Below are positions 1 through 9,800 of a stretch of DNA of 64,000 nt, one piece after another. Position 1 is the first letter of the stretch. Each line of letters opens with the position of its first letter. The notes below the pieces were generated by a model, which did not search any database, was not told the origin of the DNA, and worked only from the letters and a program-made list of their open reading frames with translations. Source of the stretch: Burkholderia stabilis (GTDB lineage Bacteria; Pseudomonadota; Gammaproteobacteria; Burkholderiales; Burkholderiaceae). The stretch covers positions 682,001 through 746,000 of the forward strand of contig NZ_CP016442.1 of the NCBI RefSeq assembly GCF_001742165.1. Reading direction: 5' to 3'. The translations under genes and the position numbers were made by a program.

Positions 1-669
1 GAACTGCACGTCGCGGCCGCCCGGCTGGTAGTCGTGGCACAGGTACAGGCGCGTGTCGGGCGGCAGGCTAAGCACGCGCGCGATCGAGCGGTACAGCGTG
101 CGCGCGTCGCCGCCCGGGAAATCGCAGCGGGCCGTGCCGTAGTCGGGCATGAACAGCGTGTCGCCGACGAAGGCCGCTCGCTGCGTCGCGTCGTCGACGC
201 AGTAGGTCATGCACGCGGGCGTGTGGCCCGGCGTATGCAGCGCGCGGATCGTCAGCGCGCCGAGCGCGAGCGTGTCGCCGTCGTCGACGAGTTGGTCGAA
301 CTGGCGGCCGTCCTCCGCGAAACCGGGGCCGGCGTTGAACAGCGTGCCGAATACGTGCTGCACGCGGCGCACGTGCGAACCGATCGCGATCCGGCCGCCG
401 ACCCGCGCCTTCAGGTACGGCGCGGCCGACAGGTGGTCGGCGTGCACGTGCGTCTCCAGCAGCCAGTGCACGGTCGCGCCGAGTTCGGCGACGCGCTCGA
501 TCAGCCGGTCGGCGCTGGCGGTGCGCGTGCGACCGGATTTCGGGTCGTAGTCGAGCACGCTGTCGATCAGTGCGCATGCACGGCTCGACATGTCGAGCAG
601 GAGATAGCTGACGGTGTGGGTCGCCGGGTCGAAAAAGCCTTCGACCGACAGCGTGGGGGCGTTGCTCAC
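1..669 (-). CDS. pdo: Persulfide dioxygenase-like MBL-fold hydrolase (3' end cut by window edge)
   Basis: The reading frame starts at GTG 669 behind a GAGGA Shine-Dalgarno and runs off the left edge after 223 codons. The metallo-beta-lactamase motif THVHADH (about residues 73-79) and a later GDTLFMPDYGTARCDFPGG stretch are those of the BLH/ETHE1-like dioxygenases, which oxidise glutathione persulfide to sulfite and glutathione in the cytoplasm. The divergent neighbour is a FisR-type polysulfide-sensing activator and a sigma-54 promoter precedes this gene, so the function assignment rests on both motif and context. A plain glyoxalase-II-like hydrolase is the alternative. An sqr gene could lie beyond the edge. 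Confidence 0.85.
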   Translation of the reverse strand, partial: MSNAPTLSVEGFFDPATHTVSYLLLDMSSRACALIDSVLDYDPKSGRTRTASADRLIERVAELGATVHWLLETHVHADHLSAAPYLKARVGGRIAIGSHVRRVQHVFGTLFNAGPGFAEDGRQFDQLVDDGDTLALGALTIRALHTPGHTPACMTYCVDDATQRAAFVGDTLFMPDYGTARCDFPGGDARTLYRSIARVLSLPPDTRLYLCHDYQPGGRDVQF

Positions 670-714
670 GGGGTGTCCTCGATCGGGTTCTGCATCTGCA
701 ATCGGGATCTTTAT

Positions 715-730
715 CTCAAGAAGCATGCCA
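715..730 (-). promoter_or_regulatory. Sigma-54 (-24/-12) promoter of the persulfide dioxygenase gene
   Basis: Read on the minus strand this is TGGCATG-CTTC-TTGAG, matching the consensus TGGCAYR-N4-TTGCW at every position except the C of TTGC. It lies 46-61 bp upstream of the GTG start, leaving a leader of roughly 35 nt. A sigma-54 promoter fits the divergent gene, which encodes a sigma-54 activator with the GAFTGA motif. Confidence 0.75.
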
Positions 731-839
731 GCCTGCGCCTCGCCCCCGGCCGATGCGCCAGAGACTTGATTCGGCTCGGGTTTTCGGTGCGACCGACGCG
801 ATGCGCCGACGTCGGTGGCATCCGGTCGCGCACGCGGAC

Positions 840-886
840 TGCCATATCTGGCAGTGTCGTGGCAGAATTGGCAGTCAGCCTGGCAG
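840..886. promoter_or_regulatory. Probable FisR binding region: TGCCA-N4-TGGCA palindrome and four TGGCAG repeats
   Basis: The inverted repeat TGCCA-TATC-TGGCA spans 840-853. TGGCAG occurs at 849, 860, 869 and 881. The block lies about 110-170 bp upstream of the sigma-54 promoter at 715-730, the usual place for enhancer sites of sigma-54 activators, and 34-80 bp upstream of the fisR start, so it could also serve autoregulation. Binding by FisR is inferred. Confidence 0.6.
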
Positions 887-919
887 TCCGTCCGGCACAA
901 TCGCCACCGAGCCTTCCGC

Positions 920-2311
920 ATGCATCCGCACGACACCATCCCGATCGTTCCCGCGCCGCGCCGCGACGTCATGCCCGACGTGCGCGCGCTCGTCGCGTAT
1001 CTGGAGCAGGACCCGCAGCCGATGATCGTCGTCGATCCCGACTACCGCATCCTCGCGGCGAACGATGCGTACCGGCGCCAGTTCGGCGTGGCGGGCGTCG
1101 AGCACGTCGGCCGCCACTGTTTCCAGGTGTCGCATCACTACGACGTGCCGTGCGACCAGGCCGGCGAGCACTGCCCGATGAAGCAGGCGCTCGAATCGCG
1201 CGGGCTGAACCGCGTGCTGCACATCCACCACACGCCGCGCGGCCCCGAGCACGTCGACGTCGAACTGCGGCCGATCTTCGATGCACACGGCAACGTGATC
1301 GCCTACGTCGAGCGGCTCACGACCGTGCGCAGTGCGTCCGCGCAGCCGAGCGCGGAAGGGCTCGTCGGCGGCGCCGACGCGTTCAACGCGGCGCTCGGCG
1401 CGCTGCAGCGCGTCGCGCCGTCGACGCTGCCCGTGCTGCTGCTCGGTGAATCGGGCACCGGCAAGGAGCTGTTCGCGCGCGCGCTGCACGAGGCGAGCGA
1501 TCGCGCGATGGGGCCGTTCGTCGTCGTCGATTGCTCGGGGATCGCCGAGTCGCTGTTCGAGAGCGAACTGTTCGGCTACGAGAAGGGCGCGTTCACCGGC
1601 GCGAACCAGCGCAAGCCGGGCCTCGTCGAGACCGCGCAGGGCGGCACGCTGTTTCTCGACGAGATCGGCGACGTACCGCTGCCGATGCAGGTGAAGCTGC
1701 TGCGGCTGATCGAGTCGGGCACGTTCCGGCGCGTCGGCGGCGTCGAGGCGCTGCGCGCGGATTTCCGGCTCGTCGCGGCCACGCACAAGCCGCTGCGCGA
1801 GATGATCGACGACGGCCGGTTCCGGCAGGATCTCTACTACCGGATCAACGCGTTTCCGATTCCGTTGCCGGCGCTGCGCGAACGGCAAGGCGACGTCGCG
1901 CTGCTGGCCGAATCGATCCTGCGGCGGATCGCGAACGCGCGCGCCGGCGCGGGCGACGCAAACGCGCGGCCGTTCGCGGCCCGGCCGTTCGTGCTGACCG
2001 AGCGCGCGCGCGCGTGTCTCGATGCGTATGCGTGGCCCGGCAACATTCGCGAACTGCGCAACGTGCTCGAACGCGCATGCCTGTTCGCGGACGACGGGAC
2101 GATCCGGGTCGAGCATCTGCCGGCCGAGCTGGTTGCCGCGGCGGCGGCCCCGCCGGATCGCGCGGCGGATGCGCGCGGCGTGTCGGACACGGAACTCGTG
2201 CGGATCGCGCGCACGTTCGACGGCACGCGCAAGGCGCTCGCCGAACAGGTCGGGATGAGCGAGCGGACGTTGTACCGGCGGATGAAGGCGCTCGGGCTCG
2301 GGTCGCGCTAA
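920..2311 (+). CDS. fisR: Sigma-54-dependent regulator FisR, sulfane-sulfur sensor
   Basis: It has a PAS-like N-terminal sensor, a central AAA+ domain and a C-terminal Fis-type HTH ([19 protein letters not shown]). Walker A (GESGTGKE) and the sigma-54-contacting GAFTGA loop are intact. Three sensor cysteines (HCF, PCD, HCP) are spaced 11 and 7 residues apart, the same spacing as Cys53, Cys64 and Cys71 of the Cupriavidus FisR, which sense polysulfide and switch on persulfide dioxygenase. An ATG at 971 would put the first cysteine at residue 50 and may be the true start; neither start has a strong ribosome binding site. It is divergent from the dioxygenase it should activate. Confidence 0.85.
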   Translation: MHPHDTIPIVPAPRRDVMPDVRALVAYLEQDPQPMIVVDPDYRILAANDAYRRQFGVAGVEHVGRHCFQVSHHYDVPCDQAGEHCPMKQALESRGLNRVLHIHHTPRGPEHVDVELRPIFDAHGNVIAYVERLTTVRSASAQPSAEGLVGGADAFNAALGALQRVAPSTLPVLLLGESGTGKELFARALHEASDRAMGPFVVVDCSGIAESLFESELFGYEKGAFTGANQRKPGLVETAQGGTLFLDEIGDVPLPMQVKLLRLIESGTFRRVGGVEALRADFRLVAATHKPLREMIDDGRFRQDLYYRINAFPIPLPALRERQGDVALLAESILRRIANARAGAGDANARPFAARPFVLTERARACLDAYAWPGNIRELRNVLERACLFADDGTIRVEHLPAELVAAAAAPPDRAADARGVSDTELVRIARTFDGTRKALAEQVGMSERTLYRRMKALGLGSR

Positions 2312-2409
2312 CGGTGAGCGGTGTGCGTGCCGGGCGTGCCGGGCGCGACTGGCGGTGGCGGTCGGCTTTGCCGATAATGGCGCGCTTTACGGTCCGGAAC
2401 GCATTGCCG

Positions 2410-2940
2410 ATGAAGCAGACACACCTCCTTGCGCATGGCCTCTTTCTCGCCGCCGCCGCGCTGACCCACCTTGCACAGGCTGCCGAATACACGTGGACCG
2501 ATGCGGCCGGCGCGCATGCGGTGACGTTCGCGCGGACCACATCTGGCGACGATGTTCAGCTCAGGGTCTCCGCGACGCTCGACGGCCGCCCCGACTGGAC
2601 GGTGCGCGACTACGTGAAGGAATGCCCGGTCGACGTGATCCTCGACGTCGTGCCCGCTTCGATCGAAATGCGCGACCTGCTCGGCGACGGCCACAAGCAG
2701 TTCCTGTTCGCGTACAAGATCGGCTGCCGCGGCGACGTCAGCGCCGACCAGGTCAAGTACTTCCTGGTCGACCAGGGCACGAAGTACGTGCTGCGCGGCG
2801 AGGAGACCGTGACAGTCAAGGGCAGGTTCATGGACGGCGGCGCGCCGCCGGTGCCGAACGCTGAGCTGAAGGCCCATCCCGCGTTTCTTCGCTACATGAC
2901 GAAGCACTGGCACGGCATCAGCATGCGCGACTACGAGTAG
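2410..2940 (+). CDS. Hypothetical exported protein
   Basis: This 176-residue protein starts with MKQTHLLAHGLFLAAAALTHLAQA, a Sec-type signal peptide likely cleaved after AQA. The mature part has two cysteines (KECPVD and KIGCRGD) and reads as an all-beta, FG-GAP-like or lipid/polysaccharide-binding domain, but I do not recognise the family. It lies 98 bp downstream of fisR on the same strand with its own start. No motif ties it to sulfur oxidation. Function unknown, probably periplasmic. Confidence 0.7.
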   Translation: MKQTHLLAHGLFLAAAALTHLAQAAEYTWTDAAGAHAVTFARTTSGDDVQLRVSATLDGRPDWTVRDYVKECPVDVILDVVPASIEMRDLLGDGHKQFLFAYKIGCRGDVSADQVKYFLVDQGTKYVLRGEETVTVKGRFMDGGAPPVPNAELKAHPAFLRYMTKHWHGISMRDYE

Positions 2941-3032
2941 GCGCTCGCGCGGCCTTTGCCGCGCGCGTGCGTTGCGTTCACCGAAGCGGCAGGCGAACGC
3001 TGTCCGATAAAAAATTACATCAAAACGACAAT

Positions 3033-3055
3033 TAATTATCGTTTTACGATAATTA
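3033..3055. promoter_or_regulatory. Perfect 10-bp inverted repeat in the promoter of the DUF2975/HTH pair
   Basis: TAATTATCGT, a 3-nt spacer TTT, then ACGATAATTA: a perfect 10+10 inverted repeat in a markedly A+T-rich stretch about 47 bp upstream of the DUF2975 start. The likely ligand is the small HTH protein encoded by the second gene of the operon (inference). Confidence 0.65.
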
Positions 3056-3101
3056 TCGGCGTAGAATCGGCACACGCTCATTCTCCGTCGAGGACACTCG
3101 C

Positions 3102-3665
3102 ATGGATTCCGATCGCATTGCCCGTATCAGCCAGCGCATGGCCGCCGTCACGTTGTGGTTCATCGTCGCGATGCTGGTGCTCAACGCCGCTTGCTGGGCG
3201 TTTCCGTCGCTGGCCGCGGCCGACTCCGGGCCGGGTTTCGTGTTCGGCCTGACGGATTCGGTGCTGTCGAACCTGCATGTGGATGTCGCTGCATTCCCGT
3301 GGTGGCAAAAGGCGGTCGGCATCGTGCTGTCGAGCGTGCCGCTCATCGCGCTCGCGAACGGCCTGCGCCATCTGCGCGCGCTGTTCCGGACTTACGCGCG
3401 CCGCGACTATTTCTCCGCGCAGGCGGCCGGCCATCTCGGCAAGACGGGCCGCGCGATCGGCCTGTGGGTGCTGCTGAGCCTGCTGTGCGAGCCGCTCCTG
3501 AGCGTGTGGGCGACGATGCGCGAGCCGGTCGGCCATCGCGTGGTCAGCATCGGCTTCAGCATGCCGTATGTCGTCGCGCTGTTTACCGCGGCCTGTATCG
3601 CGGTCATCGCGCACATCCTCCGGCAGGCGAGCGAACTCGACGCCGAACATCGGCAGTTCGTCTGA
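3102..3665 (+). CDS. DUF2975 membrane protein
   Basis: The 187-residue product has four predicted membrane segments, beginning near residues 13-35 (VTLWFIVAMLVLNAACWAF) and including VLLSLLCEPLLSVW and VVALFTAACIAVIAHIL, as expected of DUF2975 proteins. Seven bases separate it from a small Cro/CI-type HTH gene, the standard DUF2975 arrangement, in which the membrane protein may control the regulator. ATG 3102 follows GAGGAC. The biochemical role is unknown. Confidence 0.75.
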   Translation: MDSDRIARISQRMAAVTLWFIVAMLVLNAACWAFPSLAAADSGPGFVFGLTDSVLSNLHVDVAAFPWWQKAVGIVLSSVPLIALANGLRHLRALFRTYARRDYFSAQAAGHLGKTGRAIGLWVLLSLLCEPLLSVWATMREPVGHRVVSIGFSMPYVVALFTAACIAVIAHILRQASELDAEHRQFV

Positions 3666-3672
3666 GGCGCCC

Positions 3673-3897
3673 ATGTCGATCGTAGTCAAACTCGACGTGA
3701 TGCTCGCGACCCGCAAGGTCCGCTCGAAGGATCTGGCAGCCGCTGTCGGCATCACCGAACAGAATCTGTCGCTGCTCAAGCAAGGGAAGGTCAAGGGCAT
3801 CCGCTTTGCGACGCTCGAGGCCATCTGCCGTTATCTGGATTGCCAGCCCGGCGATCTGCTCGCGTTCAGCGACGACGGCGATGGCGAGCCGGATTGA
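3673..3897 (+). CDS. Small Cro/CI-type (YozG-like) helix-turn-helix regulator
   Basis: This 74-residue protein is essentially one HTH domain. The recognition region reads SKDLAAAVGITEQNLSLLKQGK, followed by the ICRYLDCQPGDLLAF signature of YozG/XRE-like regulators that accompany DUF2975 genes. It starts at ATG 3673, just after the stop of the membrane protein, so the pair is probably co-transcribed. The palindrome at 3033-3055 is its plausible operator. The acidic tail SDDGDGEPD is unstructured. Confidence 0.85.
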   Translation: MSIVVKLDVMLATRKVRSKDLAAAVGITEQNLSLLKQGKVKGIRFATLEAICRYLDCQPGDLLAFSDDGDGEPD

Positions 3898-4172
3898 CGC
3901 ATCGCGTGGGCGCACGGCCGATGCGGCGGCATGTCGTCCAATCACGGGGCGCGGCATCGCGGATACGGTCGAATAAGGTCGAAACCAGATTGACGAAAGG
4001 GCTGTCGGGCGCGCGTCGCGCCGATTGCCGGAACGCGTATTCGGGTGGCGGCCTTCTTGCGTTGCAGATGCCGGCCCTCGATGCGGTTCGCGATACCGGC
4101 TGCAGGTGGTGAAGCGGGGCGGCCAGGATCGCGGGCATGGCGGGCAACCCGCCATGTCCGCCATGTCGCCGG

Positions 4173-5201
4173 TCAGCGCGCAGGCGCAAGCTGCGCCATC
4201 GCCTCGCGGATGAAACCGAGCAGCGTTTCGTCGACCCACGCGTCTTTCGTCAGCGCCGGCTCGTTCATCATCGCGTGACGGAATTTCGCATGCGTGGCCG
4301 GGTCGGTGCCTGCATAGCTGCAGAACAGCTCGAGCCAGCGTTGCGCGAGCGCGCGGCCCTCCGGCGAATCGGGCTTCGCGCCTGCATCGATCGCGTCGCG
4401 CACGTCGGCCATCAACTGCGGCCAATCCATCGCGCGTTCGCCGTAGTGCGCGCGCATGAAGCGGATCTCGTCCGGCGCGAGATATTTCTCGAAGATCCGC
4501 ATCTTCGTTTCGGCGGACGCGCGCAGCACGTAGTCGCGCAGCGCGGTCGAAATGCCGATCTTCGACTGCATCGCCGGTTCGTGTTCGTGCATCAGGTTCA
4601 GCTTCGCCAGCAACCGCGGGTCGTTGTTCGTGTCGCGCACGAGCAGCGACATCCAGCGGCCGGCGAGCGCACGGACGCGCTCGTCCTCCGCCGGCACGCC
4701 CGCGTCATGCAGCGTGCGCACGTCGCCGACGAGCGCGATCCATTCCGCGTCGCCGTTCTGGCTCTTGCGGTACATCGGCATGCGCGCGAGTTCTTCTTCC
4801 GAGAAATATTTGTCGTACACGGTCATCAACTCCAGTGTGGTGAGCCAATCGGCCAGTTCCGGCTCCGTGCCCGCGGCGAGCTGCGCGTGCAGGCTCACGA
4901 GCCGCGTGCGCAGCTGCGCGGTCTGCGCGAGCTGACGGTCGAGCAGCGCGATCTGCTTCGCGACGAGATCGACGAGCGGGGTGCCGGGCTGGTTCAGGTA
5001 GTCACCGATTTCGGTGAGCGACAGTCCGAAGCGACGCAGTGCCTGGATCTGGTGGAGCCGGGCGATGTCGTGGCGGTCGTACAGCCGGTAGCCGTTGTCG
5101 GCGCGCGCCGAAGGCGTCAGCAGGCCAATCGCGTGATAGTGATGAAGCGTGCGGACGGTCAGCCCGCTGCGTTTCGCCAGTTCTCCCACTTTCAGCCGCA
5201 T
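4173..5201 (-). CDS. MerR-family regulator with TipAS effector domain
   Basis: The N-terminus (KVGELAKRSGLTVRTLHHYHAIGLL) is a MerR winged HTH, followed by a coiled-coil dimerisation helix and a C-terminal alpha-helical TipAS-type domain containing YDKYFSEEELARMP and the tail FRHAMMNEPAL. TipAS regulators bind amphipathic drugs or peptides and activate promoters with long -10/-35 spacers. At 342 residues it is longer than TipA (about 250), because the effector module seems duplicated. It is convergent with the HTH gene and divergent from nothing obvious, so the target is not shown. Confidence 0.8.
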   Translation of the reverse strand: MRLKVGELAKRSGLTVRTLHHYHAIGLLTPSARADNGYRLYDRHDIARLHQIQALRRFGLSLTEIGDYLNQPGTPLVDLVAKQIALLDRQLAQTAQLRTRLVSLHAQLAAGTEPELADWLTTLELMTVYDKYFSEEELARMPMYRKSQNGDAEWIALVGDVRTLHDAGVPAEDERVRALAGRWMSLLVRDTNNDPRLLAKLNLMHEHEPAMQSKIGISTALRDYVLRASAETKMRIFEKYLAPDEIRFMRAHYGERAMDWPQLMADVRDAIDAGAKPDSPEGRALAQRWLELFCSYAGTDPATHAKFRHAMMNEPALTKDAWVDETLLGFIREAMAQLAPAR

Positions 5202-5319
5202 TCGTTCCTCCGTTCGGTACGCACACTGGAGTCTCGAACGTTACGCTACGTGAGGGTCAAGCGGAAGATCTGAAATCGGGCGCGCAGTGGTGTCCTGCGC
5301 GCCCGATGGATGCGCCGGC

Positions 5320-6894
5320 TTATTGCGGCGAAGGCGAGGTGTCGGGCGTGGCGGCGCGCGCTTCGTTGCCGGGCGCGCCGGCACTGGCCGCCGTGTTGGT
5401 ATTGGCGGTCTGACCGGCTTTGTCGGTCTTGTCGGCCGGCGGCGTGCCCATCGCCTGGTAAAGCCGTGCGGTATCCGCGAACCGCGCGCCGGTCGCGCGG
5501 ATCTCGTCGAGCCGCGCATTGCGGTACTGCAGTTCGCTCGCGCGCGCGGCCGACGGCGGCAGCGCGCCGAGCCGCACGCGGGCGGCCGCGTCGTCGTACG
5601 CGCCGCGCGCGGACAGCGCGGCGCGGGACGACGCATCGAGCGCTTCGGCATCGTGCTCGAGCGCCGCGAGCGAATCGGCGACGTTCTGGAACGCGCCGAG
5701 CACGGCCTGCTTGTACTGGTCGACCGCGGCCTCGTAGGTGGCCTTCGCCGCGCGGCGCTGCGCGAGCAGCGCGCCGCCGTGGAAGATCGGCTGGCTCAGC
5801 GACGCGCCGACGTTCCAGATCGCGCCGGCGCCCGACAGCATCGCCGGCCAGCTGAAGCCGCCTTTGCCCATCGCCGCCGACAGCGACAGCTGCGGGAACA
5901 TCTGCGCGGTCGCAAGGCCGACTTCGGCCGCGGCCGCCTTCAGCCCCGCGTCGGCCGCCTGGATGTCCGGGCGGCTTTGCAGCAGGTCCGACGGCACGAC
6001 GACGGGCACCTGCTCGGGCAGATGCAGATCGGCGAGCGTGAGATCGGCCGGCGGCTGGTCGGGCGTGCGGCCGACCAGCACCGCGAGCGCATGGCGCGCC
6101 GAGTCGCGCTGCTGGCGCAGCGCGGGCAGGCTGGCCGCGAACGTGTCGGCGCTTTGCCGCGCGTTCAGCGCGTCGCTGCGCGACGCCGAGCCGAGCGCGT
6201 AGCGGCGCTCGGCGTCGTGCGCCTGGTCGTTCGCGAGCGCGACGAGCCGCTCGGTCGTGTTGATCTGCGCATTGAGCACCGACACCGTGATCGATGCGGT
6301 GACGATGTTCGCGGCCAGCGCGCGCCGCGCGGATTCGAGCTGGAACGCGCTGACGTCGACGCGTTTCGCGAGCGCGCGGTTCGCGAAGCGCGACGCGCCG
6401 AACAGATCGATCGTGTAGCTCGCCTGCAGTTGCCCGACGAACGTGTCGTACAGCAGCGTCGGCGCGCCGAGCGCGGGGATCGGTACGCCGAGCGCGCGCT
6501 GGCGCGTGGCCTGGCCGCCGGCGTCGATCGACGGCAGCATCGAGCTGCCGACCTGGGCGCGCAACTGCTCGCGCGCGGCATCCAGCGAATGCGATGCTGC
6601 ACTGAGCGTCGGACTGTTGCGCAGCCCTTCGTCGACGAGTGCGTTCAGCGCATCGGAGCGGTACTGCTTCCACCAGTCGGGCACGGGTTGCGCGCCGACT
6701 TCGAATTGCTGCGTGACGCCTTGCGCGGCGACGGTCTGCTGGACTTGCGGCGCGGTGCCGTAATGCGCGGGCGACGGCATCGCGGGCGGCTCGCCGCTCG
6801 GCGCGAACCACGCACAGCCGGCGAGCGGGCCGGCGAGGCTCGCAGCCGCGAGCGCGCGCACGGTTTTCGTTTTCAGGTTCATCGATACATCCAT
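5320..6894 (-). CDS. RND efflux outer-membrane lipoprotein (NodT/OprM type)
   Basis: The 524-residue TolC-like channel starts two bases after the permease stop. GGGAG lies at proper spacing from ATG 6894; an ATG at 6882 is the alternative. The lipobox LAGC follows a short hydrophobic signal, so the protein should be acylated and anchored in the outer membrane. Two OEP repeats are visible (WWKQYRSDALNALVDEGLRNSPTL near residue 77 and the SLSQPIFHGGALLAQ region near 330). It is the last gene of the adaptor-permease-channel operon. The C-terminal 40 residues are low-complexity Ala/Thr/Pro. Confidence 0.93.
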   Translation of the reverse strand: MDVSMNLKTKTVRALAAASLAGPLAGCAWFAPSGEPPAMPSPAHYGTAPQVQQTVAAQGVTQQFEVGAQPVPDWWKQYRSDALNALVDEGLRNSPTLSAASHSLDAAREQLRAQVGSSMLPSIDAGGQATRQRALGVPIPALGAPTLLYDTFVGQLQASYTIDLFGASRFANRALAKRVDVSAFQLESARRALAANIVTASITVSVLNAQINTTERLVALANDQAHDAERRYALGSASRSDALNARQSADTFAASLPALRQQRDSARHALAVLVGRTPDQPPADLTLADLHLPEQVPVVVPSDLLQSRPDIQAADAGLKAAAAEVGLATAQMFPQLSLSAAMGKGGFSWPAMLSGAGAIWNVGASLSQPIFHGGALLAQRRAAKATYEAAVDQYKQAVLGAFQNVADSLAALEHDAEALDASSRAALSARGAYDDAAARVRLGALPPSAARASELQYRNARLDEIRATGARFADTARLYQAMGTPPADKTDKAGQTANTNTAASAGAPGNEARAATPDTSPSPQ

Positions 6895-6896
6895 GG

Positions 6897-9800
6897 TCAG
6901 GCTCCCGACGGCGCGGCCGGCGTGCTGCCGCCCTGCGGCGGGCCATCCTGCGGATCACGCTCGTCGCGCTTCACGCGGAACCACGTCGCATACAGCGCGG
7001 GCAGGTAGAACAGCGTCAGCACGGTCGCGCTCGTGATGCCGCCCATCAGCGCGGTCGCCATCGGCCCGAAGAAATTCGAGCGCAGCAGCGGAATCAGCGC
7101 GAGCACGGCGGCCGCGGCCGTCAGCGTGATCGGGCGGAAACGCCGCACGGTCGCGCCGATGATCGCGTCGACACGGCCATGGCCGACCGCGATGTCCTGC
7201 TCGATCTGGTCGACGAGGATCACCGAGTTGCGCATGATGATCCCGAACATCGCGATCACGCCGAGCATCGCGACGAAGCCGAACGGCTGCCCGAACAGCA
7301 GCAGCGTGGCGACCACGCCGATCAGCCCGAGCGGCGCGGTCAGCACGACCATCAGCACGCGCGAGAAGCTCTGCAGCTGGATCATCAGCAGCGTGAACAC
7401 GGCGATCGCCATCAGCGGCATCTGCGCGTTGATCGACTTCTGCGCCTTCGCGCTTTCCTCGACCGAGCCGCCGATGTTGATCTGATAGCCGACCGGCAAC
7501 TGCGCGCGCAGCGCGTTCAGCTTCGCGTCCACCGCGTGCGTGACGTCGATGCCCTGCGCGCCGGCGCGCACGTCCGACTGCACGGTGATCGTCGGCTGAC
7601 GGTCACGCTCCCACACGACGCCGTATTCGAGCGTCGGCTTGAAGCGGCCGAGCGAGCCGAGCGGCACCGGGCCGTTCGGCGTCGGCAGCGCGAGCCCCGC
7701 CAGCTTCGCCGGGTCGACGCGATCGGCCTTCGGCGCGCGCAGGTCGACCGCGATCAGCTTGTCGCGTTCGCGGTACTGCGTGACGGTCGTGCCGGACAGC
7801 GTCATCGCGAGGAAGCTCGACACGTCCTGCGACGTGACGTTCAGCTCGCGCGCCTTCTTCTGGTCGATCTCGAAGCGTACCGAGCGCTCGGCCGGCTCGT
7901 CCCAGTCGTACTGCACGTTCACCGTGCGCGCGTCGCCGCGCATCGTCGCCGCGACCTTCTCGGCGATCGAGCGGACCGTCGCGATGCTGTCGCCGCTCAC
8001 GCGGAACTGCACCGGATAGCCGACCGGCGGGCCGTTCTCGAGCCGCGACAGCCGCCAGCGCACGGCCGGGAACTGATCGCGCAGCGTCGTTTCGAGCCAG
8101 GTCGCGAGCTTCTCGCGATCCTCGACCGATTTCGCGGTGATGACGAACTGCGCGAAGTTCGGCAGTTGCAATTGCTGGTCGAGCGGCAGGTAGAAGCGTG
8201 GCGCGCCGCTGCCGACGAAGTTCACCGAATGGTCGATCTCGGGGCGCTTGTCGATCACTTTCTCGAGGCGCTCGGTTTCGCGCAGCGTCGCCGCGAACGA
8301 CGCGCCTTCGGGCAGCCGCAGGTCGACCAGCAGCTCGGGCCGGTCGGAGCTCGGGAAGAACTGCTGCGGCACCAGCGAGAAGCCCATCAGCGACACGACG
8401 AACAGCGCGCCCGTGATCAGCAGCACGACGAAGCGCCGCTCGATGCACCAGTCGATCCAGCCGCGCAGCCGCCGGTAGAAGCGCGTGTCGTAGATGTCGT
8501 GCTCGTGGTCGTCGGGCAGGTGCGCCTCGTGCGCGGCGCGCTTGCGCTCGGGCAGCATGTGATAGCCCAGCAGCGGGATCAGCACGACGGCCGCGAACCA
8601 CGACGCGATCAGTGCGATCGCCGACACCTCGAAGATCGAGCGCGTGTATTCGCCGGTGCTCGATTTCGCGAGCGCGATCGGCAGGAAGCCCGACACCGTG
8701 ACGAGCGTGCCGGTCAGCATCGGGAACGCGGTGCTCGTATAGGCGAACGCGGCGGCGCGCGCGCGGGTGTAGCCCTGTTCGAGCTTCACGGCCATCATCT
8801 CGACCGCGATGATCGCGTCGTCGACGAGCAGCCCGAGCGCGAGCACGAGCGTGCCGAGCGACACCTTGTGCAGCCCGATGTCGAACATGTACATGAAGAG
8901 GGCCGTCACCGCGAGCACGACCGGAATCGAGATCACGACGACCATCCCGGTGCGCAGGCCGAGCGACACGAGGCTCACGACCAGCACGATCGCGACCGCT
9001 TCGGCGACGGCTTCGAGGAAGTCGTCGACCGAGTGCGCGACTGCGTGCGGCATGCTCGACACCTCGGTCAGCTTGAGGCCGGCCGGCAGCTGCGCCTGCA
9101 GGTCCTTCGATTCGGCGTCGAGCGCCTTGCCGAGCCGGATCACGTCGCCGCCCGGCTGCATCGTCACGCCGATGCCGAGCACGGCTTTGCCGTTCGCGCG
9201 CATCTGCGTGACGACCGGGTCGTCGTAGCCGCGCTTGACGGTCGCGAGATCGCCGAGCCGGAACGTGCGGCCGTTGATGCGGATCAGCGTATCGGCGATC
9301 GCGTCGACGTTGTCGAACTGGCCGCTCGGCCGCACGAACACGCGGTCGTCGGCGGTCGTCAGCACGCCGGCCGACGAGATGTCGTTCTGCGCGTTGATCG
9401 CCTGCCCGAGCTGCTGCGGCGAGATGCCGAGACGCGTGAGCTGCGCGTTGTTGACCTCGATGAAGATCCGCTGGTCGGGGTCGCCGAAATAATCGACCTT
9501 GCCGACGCCCGGCACACGCAGCAGCACGGTGCGCAACTGATCCGCGTAGTCGTGCAGTTGAGCGGGCGTGAAGCCGTCGCCTTCGAGCGTCCAGATATTG
9601 GTGTAGACGTCACCGAACTCGTCGTTGAAGAACGGGCCCTGCACGCCGGGCGGCAGCGTGTAGCCGATGTCGCCGACCTTCTTGCGGATCTGGTACCAGG
9701 TTTCGGGCACGTCCTTCACGGGCGCCGAATCCTTCATCGTGAAGAAGATCAGCGATTCGCCGGGGCGCGAATAGCTGCGCAGGAAGTCGATGGCCGGCGT

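Noticed and set aside
34..1449. Plus-strand frame over the persulfide dioxygenase and fisR start
   Set aside because: It is Arg/Ala-rich antisense of the dioxygenase, then out of frame with fisR, and has no ribosome binding site.
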